Positions 1 through 6,010 of a stretch of DNA of 6,010 nucleotides are shown here, one piece after another (position 1 is the stretch's first letter; every line of letters begins with the position of its first letter). The translations under genes were made by a program, and so were the position numbers. The notes under the pieces are model-generated. The model ran no database searches. It saw only the letters and a list, made by a program, of their open reading frames with translations, and was not told where the DNA came from. Source of the DNA: Phycisphaerales bacterium (lineage in GTDB: Bacteria > Planctomycetota > Phycisphaerae > Sedimentisphaerales > Anaerobacaceae); the NCBI GenBank assembly GCA_003533825.1, contig DQCG01000197.1, forward strand, positions 1 through 6,010. Direction: 5' to 3'.

Positions 1-18
1 ATCAAAAGAACGGCCAGT

Positions 19-23
19 GGAGG
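19..23 (+). promoter_or_regulatory. Ribosome binding site for the tssM-like gene
   Basis: GGAGG lies nine bases before the ATG at 33, an almost ideal Shine-Dalgarno arrangement. It is the main reason to take 33 as a true start rather than an internal methionine of a gene running in from the left. A chance match inside a longer coding region cannot be excluded. Confidence 0.55.
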
Positions 24-32
24 CGTGAGAAC

Positions 33-2549
33 ATGGAGACAAAGGTTTTGAGTCAATTAATCCAGCTCAAGGCCAATAAGACTTTGGATAAAGAGGGTGA
101 ATATACATCCAAAGATTTCTTAGATCCTCTTTTTGCGTACATTTTCAGAAGTGACGCAAGTACAGAAGACGAGGAAGGCGCTGCTAAACGGTTACAATTG
201 TACAACGAAGACAAGGCAAAACTTCATCTTCCGATAGAGTATATTTATGGTGAAACCTTGTCGCCTGCGTTCAGTCAGACCGAACCAAATTTTTTGGAAA
301 CCGCCATAGAGAATGGTGTAAATCTTTTTAACACATATTGGAGCGACTCCAACCAGGTCGGGACCGGCAGCCGGGATTTTGTTCAGGTGGGGACGATTGA
401 GAAGCTCAGAGATGCTTTCGGAAAATTTGATACAGCGGAAATAAATATCTTGGCGCTGAAGGATCGCATCGGTTCCGATCCGGGAAAGGCTTATACGGAC
501 GAGCGTTGGGAACAATTCGTGGAAGATTGGGACAATAACTACAAGAACCTGTTTTCGGCCCGAGAAGCAATCCAAAATCTTGCCGGCAGCATAAACAATC
601 CACCATTGCTTGGAAAGCTCTGGGCAAACGTTGCCGTAAGTACACTCCAGGATGTAAACGACCACTATCAATTATTGCTAAGTGAGCTCAATACGGAAAA
701 AGCGGCGAAAAGCGAATTTCTCGTGGAAATGCGCAAGAGGCTCGAAGCTAATTACGGCGTAATAACAGATCGGTTGGTCAATAGCCAGTTTGCCGATGAA
801 CTAAGACTGATTGATGAAAGGTTCTATGCCCAGGTTCGGGATAAGGACCGTCTGTATGAAATACGCTTTCAAATGTATTCGAAGTGCAATGAGCAATTTG
901 TGGAAACCAGAGCCTACGCCCTTAATGAGGTTCGGTCGGCAATCCAAAAAGTGGATGATGGCGTTGGAGAAGCGCGCGATAGTATCAGCGGATTGTTAGC
1001 CCTCGCTCCCACGGTCTACCGTTTTAAGGAAGCAGCCGATATTTGCGGTGTCGCTCTTGGACTGCCTCAGCAAAGGGGGCTGTTTTCTGTTGTCGATTCG
1101 AGCTTAAAGTCAGCTCCTAAGAATATCAAGGATGTCGGGGATTTCGTGGCAGAACAAGGAAAGTGGGATTGGTCCGGTTTGCCCTCTAACATCATTGACC
1201 GCAGATATGATCCAGAAGCTGCAGAAGATATTCTTAGCGGTTGGAACACTTTGAGAGACACGTTGCAGCGTATACCGAAAGAGGCACGCCTTCAAGAGCA
1301 GTTCAGAGATGCAAACGAGATTTATGCGGAATACCCCAGGCTCTATATCGAATACTGGCTCGGTACGGTACCTGAATCCATGATTCGCAGCAGCGTTGAC
1401 AGGGATTCGGTGGAGTTTCAGAGCTTGATCGTTAGAAATGTATTCGACGAGCTGGTCGGTGATCTCGGCGGTCTTCTTGAAAAGGCGGTTATGCCGATAA
1501 GGCTGTATGTTCCGCAAGATGAGGATAGAATTAAGCAGTTCGAAGCAAATATAGACAAAGTCAACGACAGCCGTAAATACGACAAGTTCTATAGTGAATG
1601 CCGGGCGGTGCTCAACAATTGGAGAGAATTAAGTGACGATATATCAATCAGCAGGATGACATTATTGAAAATAAAACCTGCCGATTATCTTGAGGATTAT
1701 GCACCTTTCGCCTACCAGTCGCCGGCCGAATTTGTGGATATGTACTGGACCGAATTCACACTAAAATTGCTTAGCATACTGTCTGATAAAGTACAGGATC
1801 AGGGAAAAAAGGCCTTTGACAATCTAAGAACACAGTCTGCCGGCAAGTTTCCTCTGGAACGGGATAGTGATACCAACTTAACTCAAAAAGAACTTATTGA
1901 AGCATGGTCGTCCTTGAATGAAGTTCGTTTGCAGGAGGTCTTTGACCAGGGGGCGATTGGGGCCGATGCCGAGACTGGATCTGATAAAATAGATGAACAG
2001 CTTAAGCGGCTGCGCGGGATGCTCCTGCCTGAAGCTTATAAGCAGTGGTTCGAAGGAACTGAACGGATTTTCCAGAGTCTCCCTCAGGCGGAAGATCCTT
2101 ATTACTGCAAGATAATCCTCCTGGATCAGAACGAGCAGCGAAAGCTTATCAGGCAGAACGAAAGCCTGCTGCTTGACTACCTCAGACAATTCAGGATCGT
2201 CCAGGGAGATTATAAGAGCGAACGATTCAACACTCGTGGGAGGGAAAATGTGAGTCTGGGGATGTTTCAGTATCCTGGTTCGCCCCTCCAAATCGAATTT
2301 TATCAGTATCCTTCTGATACCGAGATATATACGCTTTCAGAGTTTGCAGCGCCCTGGGCTTCTCTGAGACTTCTCCTTCAGAACTACGATGCAAGAAAAG
2401 AAGGATACGTAAAACTTGAAGTTAAAAGCGAAAAGGGTTTGGGTGGAGTACTATTTTTACAACTGGAATTTTACAGGGATGTTGACAGCAAATATCCGGT
2501 CAACTTTCCAAAACCTGATCAATGGCCGTCATTGAAAAACCGGCCTTGA
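33..2549 (+). CDS. tssM: TssM/IcmF-like T6SS membrane-complex protein, C-terminal (periplasmic) part
   Basis: TssM (IcmF) is the large inner-membrane protein of the T6SS envelope complex; with TssJ and TssL it anchors the baseplate. This 838-residue product matches the part of the family after the GTPase domain. It has a long, mostly helical, charged region (about 85-720), tyrosine/tryptophan-rich helices of the IcmF type (YIEYW near 438, DMYWTEF near 569), a FPLERD segment near 606 resembling the family's YPF motif, and a C-terminal beta domain with PWASLRLLL at 774-782, the counterpart of the GPWALFRLL signature. No transmembrane stretch and no Walker A motif are visible, although full-length TssM (about 1100-1300 residues) has three membrane segments and usually a GTPase domain. 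The ATG at 33 has a good ribosome site and follows a TGA (26-28) in another frame, suggesting a real start. However, its own frame stays open to the left edge, so it may be a truncated full-length gene. The family call is fairly firm; the start is not. Confidence 0.72.
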   Translation: METKVLSQLIQLKANKTLDKEGEYTSKDFLDPLFAYIFRSDASTEDEEGAAKRLQLYNEDKAKLHLPIEYIYGETLSPAFSQTEPNFLETAIENGVNLFNTYWSDSNQVGTGSRDFVQVGTIEKLRDAFGKFDTAEINILALKDRIGSDPGKAYTDERWEQFVEDWDNNYKNLFSAREAIQNLAGSINNPPLLGKLWANVAVSTLQDVNDHYQLLLSELNTEKAAKSEFLVEMRKRLEANYGVITDRLVNSQFADELRLIDERFYAQVRDKDRLYEIRFQMYSKCNEQFVETRAYALNEVRSAIQKVDDGVGEARDSISGLLALAPTVYRFKEAADICGVALGLPQQRGLFSVVDSSLKSAPKNIKDVGDFVAEQGKWDWSGLPSNIIDRRYDPEAAEDILSGWNTLRDTLQRIPKEARLQEQFRDANEIYAEYPRLYIEYWLGTVPESMIRSSVDRDSVEFQSLIVRNVFDELVGDLGGLLEKAVMPIRLYVPQDEDRIKQFEANIDKVNDSRKYDKFYSECRAVLNNWRELSDDISISRMTLLKIKPADYLEDYAPFAYQSPAEFVDMYWTEFTLKLLSILSDKVQDQGKKAFDNLRTQSAGKFPLERDSDTNLTQKELIEAWSSLNEVRLQEVFDQGAIGADAETGSDKIDEQLKRLRGMLLPEAYKQWFEGTERIFQSLPQAEDPYYCKIILLDQNEQRKLIRQNESLLLDYLRQFRIVQGDYKSERFNTRGRENVSLGMFQYPGSPLQIEFYQYPSDTEIYTLSEFAAPWASLRLLLQNYDARKEGYVKLEVKSEKGLGGVLFLQLEFYRDVDSKYPVNFPKPDQWPSLKNRP

Positions 2550-2555
2550 TCTTAC

Positions 2556-2561
2556 AGGAGG
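2556..2561 (+). promoter_or_regulatory. Strong ribosome binding site selecting the TTG start of tagF
   Basis: A perfect AGGAGG sits in the tssM-tagF gap, eight bases before the in-frame TTG at 2570. An ATG at 2563 is out of frame, and the in-frame ATG at 2522 lies upstream of the site. TTG is therefore the best-supported start. Confidence 0.8.
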
Positions 2562-2569
2562 TATGTGTT

Positions 2570-3538
2570 TTGGAATCGAATTTTAAAAAGTTTCTCAGAC
2601 GCTTCTCTCCAAAAGGCCAGGATCATCTTTCCGAGAGAATCTTCGTGGCTGCGTTTGGTAAACATCCAGGGTGGGATGATCACATTGACGATATCGGACT
2701 TGAAACGGACGTTTTCGTCGCCGTAAAACGTATGCTTTACGTTCAGGGCATTGGCGGCAACGTCGATTCAGGAAGCTGGGATAAGCTCACGGAGAACCAG
2801 CTCATTGAAGAGTTCAAGCATGTTTTCTTCTGGTATATAAATGGAAGCCTGGTAGTGGGGCGTATGTGGTCTTCGCAGGACGGCAAAGGTCGCAAAAGTT
2901 ACCCTTTTGTGGTTTGTGTTCAATGTCAGAAATTGCCGATAAAGTGGATATTCGAGAAGGTTTTGCCTCGATTAGAGAGGATAGAAACAACCTGTACCGC
3001 GACTACTTCTGCGGATGATGTCCGGATGGCAATTCAGAGTGCCCGGCAAGAGCTTCGTCTGTTAGCTCAACAATGTCAAACCACGCCATCTCCAAAAGTT
3101 GTGTATCCGGATGCTATTGTAAAACTTGCCGGGCATCAGGAAATGGGTCCGAATCAGGAAGGCATGCTCCGTATCTTATACCATATCGACCGTGAAGTCG
3201 GACGTCATCTCGCAAATAATGCCGGCAGTATGGCCTTGAAGTCGACATCGCTGCGTGTACCCACTTCCCTGAACTCTATGCTCGAGAACGTACTTTTGTG
3301 GAGCAGCTTTATATTTACGAGATTTGACACGAATACACCGGTGCTTATTCTTATACCGCTTAAAAACACCTGGATGGATATAATCATAGGGGAACCGACG
3401 GAATTACAGCTATATTGTCTGCGGGCCTCTTTGAAAGTTATCCCCCTCACCAGCAGCATACCATATAATATGGGTTCGGAGTTCATCGAGCAGGCTAACA
3501 GGCTTATAGAGGCGGGGCAAACGCACCAAAGCTGCTGA
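2570..3538 (+). CDS. tagF: TagF-like T6SS accessory/regulatory protein
   Basis: This 322-residue protein resembles TagF (ImpM family), a cytoplasmic post-translational regulator of T6SS activity that acts on the membrane-complex/Fha side of the machine in characterised systems. The N-terminal domain has FGKHPGWDDH at 29-38, matching the family's opening GK-P-G-x-D pattern. It also has VGRMWSSQDGKGRKSYPFVV at 96-115, matching the family's D-x-x-GR-x-(Y/F)P segment. The remaining 200 residues include a helical linker (about 130-175) and a second alpha/beta part ending near 305. TTG at 2570 is chosen as the start because AGGAGG lies eight bases before it and it clears the upstream stop. The upstream ATG at 2522 would overlap tssM by 28 bases and lacks such a site. 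The 20-base gap to tssM implies one operon, and no further gene follows on this strand, so this appears to be the operon's last gene. TagF identity is likely but rests on motifs; exact partners are unknown. Confidence 0.72.
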   Translation: MESNFKKFLRRFSPKGQDHLSERIFVAAFGKHPGWDDHIDDIGLETDVFVAVKRMLYVQGIGGNVDSGSWDKLTENQLIEEFKHVFFWYINGSLVVGRMWSSQDGKGRKSYPFVVCVQCQKLPIKWIFEKVLPRLERIETTCTATTSADDVRMAIQSARQELRLLAQQCQTTPSPKVVYPDAIVKLAGHQEMGPNQEGMLRILYHIDREVGRHLANNAGSMALKSTSLRVPTSLNSMLENVLLWSSFIFTRFDTNTPVLILIPLKNTWMDIIIGEPTELQLYCLRASLKVIPLTSSIPYNMGSEFIEQANRLIEAGQTHQSC

Positions 3539-3574
3539 ATCGGTTCTGGAGCCTAAAAACGAACTATCCCGCTC

Positions 3575-3597
3575 GGCTGGGCATGCGAATGCCGGCC
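3575..3597. repeat. Small hairpin between convergent genes
   Basis: GGCAT (3580-3584) and ATGCC (3589-3593) pair around a four-base loop, and GGC (3575-3577) with GCC (3595-3597) extends the stem past a small internal loop. It sits in the 104-base gap between tagF and the pseudopilin gene, where a shared terminator would be expected. No T run follows on the plus strand. On the minus strand five T residues come only about a dozen bases later. It may help to end one or both transcripts, but it is not a classical intrinsic terminator. Confidence 0.3.
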
Positions 3598-3642
3598 AAA
3601 GACTGTAGGAAATAAGGCGGCAAATCCCCTTAAGGTAGTTGC

Positions 3643-4515
3643 TCAGTGGAGTGCATTCCTCGGCAGGAAAAATATACCTGGGCCCATGCCATCCGGGTAT
3701 GGGGTAGTGCCGTCGGCGGTGATTGATACTTTCATCGGCACGGTATCCGAAGGCGAATATGTTTCGACGTGCCCGTCGGTGTAGCCTGCCCTCAGCTTGA
3801 TTTCCGGGGTATCTTCAATATCGGCCTCGCGGAACCAGTAGGCCGAGAGAAGCCATGTTTCCGGATTAATTTCCGCTCCGCCAAACTGCTCACAGCTACC
3901 ATGAGACCAGGGGCTTCTCCAGTGGTCATAGCCGAAATAATCGGTTACGAGCAGCTTGCTGTATTTTCTTCCTCCGCTTGCCGGTCCCTGCGGTCCTCTG
4001 AAGACGACCCTGCGTCCGCCGACATACCCTGTGTAGTTCCAGTAGAAACAATATGTCCCGCCGACAGGATCGGTTGAGAAGGAGTCGTCTTCGGGATAGT
4101 CCCACTCATCGCCGGCTTCCCATGCCTGCTGCAGGTACTTGTATCTCTGCGGAGCGTTGGGGCAGTACATTGTCCGGGCATCGGGTATGTAGCTTCTGAG
4201 GTATTCACTCATGGCCCGGTGAATACCGGGGCTGCGGTGTGTATTGCCGGTAAGCTTGGTGGGGTCCGACCAGTTCCATGAGTTACCAAATCCTACAGTG
4301 GCGACTGACTCGGGGAATCTTTCGTTATTGTCCGAAGCGAAGAGGGTTGTGCCTGATATAATTTCCTTCTGGTTTTGCGCGGCTACGACCGCGCGGGCCT
4401 GGCGCCGCACTTTATTAAATGTCGGAAGCACAATAGCCATTAATAGAGAGATGATAGAGATAACAACAAGAAGTTCAATTAAAGTGAACCCTCTCTTTTC
4501 ATCACCTACCTTCAT
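3643..4515 (-). CDS. Type IV pilin-like / pseudopilin protein with large C-terminal domain
   Basis: The protein has 290 residues and begins with a class III signal. The leader MKVGDEKRG is followed by FTLIELLVVIS, so prepilin peptidase should cut between G9 and F10 and methylate the new N-terminal F; the key glutamate at mature position +5 (E14) is present. Hydrophobic residues 10-31 form the membrane-spanning start of the pilin helix, which continues as a charged helix to about residue 60. The rest is an aromatic-rich globular domain with three cysteines (118, 156, 208) and the sequence YTDGHVETY at 245-253, a DGHV motif common in planctomycete and Lentisphaerae pseudopilins. These occur in many copies per genome and their roles are mostly unknown; a minor pseudopilin of a type II-like system or surface display is plausible. 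ATG at 4515 gives a normal short leader but has no good Shine-Dalgarno. A GTG at 4566 would add 17 residues and lies inside a hairpin. An in-frame ATT at 4536 has GGAGG eight bases upstream. It appears to be transcribed alone from the consensus promoter at 4605-4633. Confidence 0.85.
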   Translation of the reverse strand: MKVGDEKRGFTLIELLVVISIISLLMAIVLPTFNKVRRQARAVVAAQNQKEIISGTTLFASDNNERFPESVATVGFGNSWNWSDPTKLTGNTHRSPGIHRAMSEYLRSYIPDARTMYCPNAPQRYKYLQQAWEAGDEWDYPEDDSFSTDPVGGTYCFYWNYTGYVGGRRVVFRGPQGPASGGRKYSKLLVTDYFGYDHWRSPWSHGSCEQFGGAEINPETWLLSAYWFREADIEDTPEIKLRAGYTDGHVETYSPSDTVPMKVSITADGTTPYPDGMGPGIFFLPRNALH

Positions 4516-4558
4516 TTGTCTGTATCGGACCCGAATCTTCCTATCCTCCGACCGTGCC

Positions 4559-4579
4559 AAGAGCACTTTTTGTGCTCTT
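4559..4579. promoter_or_regulatory. Perfect palindrome downstream of the promoter: candidate operator or leader hairpin
   Basis: The arms AAGAGCAC (4559-4566) and GTGCTCTT (4572-4579) are exact inverted repeats around five T residues. The site is centred about 29 bases after the predicted transcription start of the pseudopilin gene. As DNA it has the two-fold symmetry and size of a repressor operator, for example of the LacI or GntR type, although no regulator gene is in view. As RNA it would fold into an 8-bp leader hairpin with an AAAAA loop. The sequence does not tell which role applies. Confidence 0.6.
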
Positions 4580-4604
4580 TAAGCGTACAGAACCAGTCAC
4601 TTTC

Positions 4605-4633
4605 ATTATATATGTCTTTGAATTTTGTGTCAA
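4605..4633 (-). promoter_or_regulatory. Perfect-consensus sigma-70 promoter of the pseudopilin gene
   Basis: On the minus strand TTGACA (4633-4628) and TATAAT (4610-4605) are separated by exactly 17 bases, matching both consensus hexamers and the optimal spacing. The region just upstream (about 4634-4665) is strongly A/T-rich and resembles an UP element. Transcription should start near 4597-4599, giving a leader of about 83 bases before the ATG at 4515. This is expected to be a very strong promoter unless repressed. Confidence 0.85.
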
Positions 4634-4697
4634 CTACATATTTTTTAAAATAAGCAATATTTTCCTAATCTGTTATATGATAAGTCCTTATGAGACT

Positions 4698-4733
4698 AAA
4701 AGCAGGCATTTGTTGCTTCGGCCAGGCTTTTTT
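4698..4733. terminator. Possible bidirectional intrinsic terminator
   Basis: AAAAGC (4698-4703) pairs with GCTTTT (4726-4731) and GGC (4705-4707) with GCC (4721-4723), leaving a 13-base loop and a small internal loop. Six T residues close the plus-strand side (4728-4733), and a TTTT run closes the minus-strand side. It lies just upstream of the pseudopilin promoter and could stop read-through from the gene to its right. The stem is short and interrupted, so confidence is limited. Confidence 0.4.
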
Positions 4734-4747
4734 CCAATTTACTAAAT

Positions 4748-4793
4748 GCGTTTCACCGGCGTTTGTGAATATGCCACGCCGGCGATAAAACGC
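4748..4793. repeat. Interrupted inverted repeat
   Basis: CCGGCGT (4756-4762) and ACGCCGG (4776-4782) form a perfect 7-bp stem with a 13-base loop. GCGTTT (4748-4753) and AAACGC (4788-4793) can add an outer 6-bp stem across an uneven internal loop. No T run follows on either strand, so termination is not evident. Confidence 0.4.
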
Positions 4794-4808
4794 GTTTTCT
4801 AAAAGTCC

Positions 4809-4851
4809 ATTCCGCCGGGACGGAACTGTTACCAGTTCTTCCCGGCGGAAT
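4809..4851 (-). terminator. Strong long hairpin, likely terminator of the PPC/GEVED gene
   Basis: ATTCCGCCGGGA (4809-4820) and TCCCGGCGGAAT (4840-4851) are a perfect 12-bp inverted repeat. Inside it GAACTG (4823-4828) and CAGTTC (4833-4838) form a second perfect stem with a TTAC loop, so the whole makes nearly continuous pairing. Read on the minus strand it begins 73 bases after the stop codon at 4924 and is followed within four bases by a short TTTT run. The plus strand has no T run. The weak T tract is the only argument against an intrinsic terminator. Confidence 0.6.
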
Positions 4852-4876
4852 AGCGACAGCAAAACTTTACGAGGTT

Positions 4877-4911
4877 CCGGTTATCTCAATTTTGATATTG
4901 CTCATAACCGG
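4877..4911. repeat. Inverted repeat just after the PPC/GEVED stop codon
   Basis: CCGGTTAT (4877-4884) and ATAACCGG (4904-4911) are perfect 8-bp arms around 19 bases, within which CAAT (4887-4890) and ATTG (4897-4900) can pair further. It starts 12 bases beyond the stop codon on the minus strand and could protect the 3' end of the message or weakly terminate it. TTTT follows, but only about 11 bases away. Confidence 0.45.
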
Positions 4912-4923
4912 TCAGGTCCTATA

Positions 4924-6010
4924 CTATGGACAATTCTCAAGCCAGTCGGATACGAAAGCCGCCAGGTCATTCATGTCGATTTCTCCATCGCCGTTGAAAT
5001 CTTCGCATATCGTGTGGCTAACTTCCGGCGTGAAGTGGTAATCTTCCGTTTCGCCAAATTCATATTTTGACTGGGGTCCGGAGCCGGCATTGCCCTTCAC
5101 ACCGGGATTACTGCCACCCGTCCACGGCTGTTCCGAAAGAGTGATTCTCATCCATATATCTTCCCTGCCGTCCTCAGGATGCCTGCACAGGAATCCCGGC
5201 GTGGTAATCTCATTCAGCCCCGCCTGCAGATTGAATAACAACTGGTTCTGTACCGCCCACTCCGGCACGTCACTACGCTCACAATCAAGAGTATCGCCCC
5301 AGTCACCATCCCGGTTCCAGTCGAGCCAGATGTTGACCCAAAGGTCGATGTTCGGGTCGATCACCGTGACAATGTAGTCAATTGCAGCCCAGCCACAATC
5401 CGGCAGATTGAGCGGGAAGACAACGCCGTCATCGCCCTGATCGCGGTTCGGCGCATCCGTTGAAGGTCTTATATTATTGACGCCGTCCTCGTCAGCGCCG
5501 GTATCGGCTTCGGTTTCCCTTGTTATCATTTTGCCAAGAAATGCCGCTGTCTGAGCGTTCAAATGAACCGGCCCGTAAGGTCCGACACCGCTGCCGGAGC
5601 TGTAAACGGTGGGGTAATTGGCCTGGACAACGACCGGCAAAAGTCCTTGCGAGGGATATGCCATCATGGCCATACCGGAGTTGTTCGTGCTGTCAGGCGC
5701 GTCGCCAAGGTCTGTTTTGTTTGGAGTTACGACTCCCTGGCAACTGATCGAGAGCAAACCAGCACCTTTCTCATTCGCGTAGCCTCCTATTTCGATCAGG
5801 TACTGGCTGCCGATGGTTGCGGCGAAGGTGACCGCTGACTGATAACTGGAGCCGGCGTCATCGTTACATTCGATCAAGTCATTCGAGGTCGGATAGCACT
5901 CGCACCCGTCATAGACGGCGAGCATCGTGTCATAGCTGCTGCCGGCCAGGCTAATGGTGACATTGCCGGAGCACGAGGCAGTATAACAGTACCAGATATT
6001 CGGGCTGGTC
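4924..6010 (-). CDS. Large exported protein with PPC-like, GEVED and half-dockerin EF-hand domains (start beyond window)
   Basis: The frame is open to the right edge, so only the last 361 residues are seen (residue 1 = codon at 6009-6007). Residues 1-90 resemble a beta-sandwich of the pre-peptidase C-terminal (PPC) kind found repeatedly in planctomycete secreted proteins, with WYCYTASCSG, YDTMLAVYDGC and ECNDDAGSS. Residues 99-326 form a GEVED domain: it opens with DLGDAPDS, contains the acidic loop DWNRDGDWGD (230-239), and ends in GETEDYHF, a variant of the GEVEDY signature. Residues 337-348, DFNGDGEIDMND, are a complete calcium-binding EF-hand loop of the dockerin type (acidic or Asn ligands at 1, 3, 5, 9, 12), followed by a helix and the terminal DWLENCP. 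A single half-dockerin at the extreme C-terminus is common in Phycisphaerae exported proteins, perhaps as an attachment or sorting tag (inference). No catalytic domain is visible, and the signal peptide would lie outside. It is separated from the pseudopilin gene by hairpins and that gene's own promoter, so the two are probably separate units. Confidence 0.85.
   Translation of the reverse strand, partial: TSPNIWYCYTASCSGNVTISLAGSSYDTMLAVYDGCECYPTSNDLIECNDDAGSSYQSAVTFAATIGSQYLIEIGGYANEKGAGLLSISCQGVVTPNKTDLGDAPDSTNNSGMAMMAYPSQGLLPVVVQANYPTVYSSGSGVGPYGPVHLNAQTAAFLGKMITRETEADTGADEDGVNNIRPSTDAPNRDQGDDGVVFPLNLPDCGWAAIDYIVTVIDPNIDLWVNIWLDWNRDGDWGDTLDCERSDVPEWAVQNQLLFNLQAGLNEITTPGFLCRHPEDGREDIWMRITLSEQPWTGGSNPGVKGNAGSGPQSKYEFGETEDYHFTPEVSHTICEDFNGDGEIDMNDLAAFVSDWLENCP

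Noticed and set aside
2..28. Eight-codon tail of a possible upstream gene ending in TGA
   Set aside because: It is too short to support as a gene on its own, so it is kept only as evidence for a possible split tssM.
192..671. Long minus-strand reading frame opposite the tssM-like gene
   Set aside because: It lies wholly inside the convincing plus-strand gene, has no recognisable domain and no clear promoter or ribosome binding site.
3629..3636. CCTTAAGG palindrome in the convergent gap
   Set aside because: It is a short eight-base palindrome that is expected by chance and has no associated promoter or T run.
3769..4077. Plus-strand reading frame opposite the pseudopilin gene
   Set aside because: It is a shadow of a well-supported pseudopilin; its composition is low-complexity and unlike any known family.
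4554..4745. Hydrophobic 63-residue plus-strand reading frame that could look like a small membrane protein
   Set aside because: Its hydrophobicity follows from the A/T-rich promoter and upstream region of the pseudopilin gene, its start overlaps the palindrome, and there is no ribosome binding site.
4677..4923. Possible riboswitch or tRNA in the intergenic stretch
   Set aside because: The hairpins do not assemble into a cloverleaf or any riboswitch core I recognise.
5090..5838. Several plus-strand reading frames opposite the PPC/GEVED gene
   Set aside because: They overlap one another and the well-supported minus-strand gene, with Cys/Arg/Ser-rich products typical of antisense readings.

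Overview
The window most likely comes from a planctomycete, probably of the Phycisphaerae type. The evidence is on the minus strand. One gene is a short-leader pseudopilin with the FTLIELLVVISIISLLMAI type of N-terminus, a kind often seen in many copies in these bacteria. The other is a secreted protein with a PPC-like beta domain, a GEVED domain and a single EF-hand (half-dockerin) tail ending in DWLENCP. The assignment rests on family recognition, not on a marker gene.

Positions 1-3538 (plus strand) hold the end of a type VI secretion (T6SS) gene cluster. The first gene encodes a TssM/IcmF-like protein (33-2549) that carries the periplasmic and C-terminal part of the family. Neither the GTPase domain nor any membrane segment is visible in it. 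Twenty bases later, behind a strong ribosome binding site and a TTG start, comes a TagF-like protein (2570-3538). The two are evidently co-transcribed. TssM is the inner-membrane/periplasmic scaffold of the T6SS membrane complex, and TagF is a post-translational regulator of T6SS activity. Whether tssM is split, or is simply cut by the left edge of the window, is the main open question here.

Positions 3539-3642 are a short gap between convergent genes, with one small hairpin and no clear terminator.

Positions 3643-4515 (minus) encode the pseudopilin-like protein. It is driven from 4605-4633 by a perfect-consensus sigma-70 promoter (TTGACA, 17-base spacer, TATAAT) behind an A/T-rich tract. 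A perfect 8+5+8 palindrome follows at 4559-4579, just downstream of the predicted transcription start. This looks like a strong, tightly controlled promoter.

Positions 4634-4923 contain no convincing gene. They hold four successive hairpins, the best being a perfect 12-bp stem capped by a 6-bp inner stem at 4809-4851. They probably end the transcript of the last gene and insulate the pseudopilin promoter.

Positions 4924-6010 (minus) hold the 3' part of the large exported PPC/GEVED/EF-hand protein, whose start lies beyond the right edge. No RNA genes, insertion sequences or CRISPR arrays were seen.
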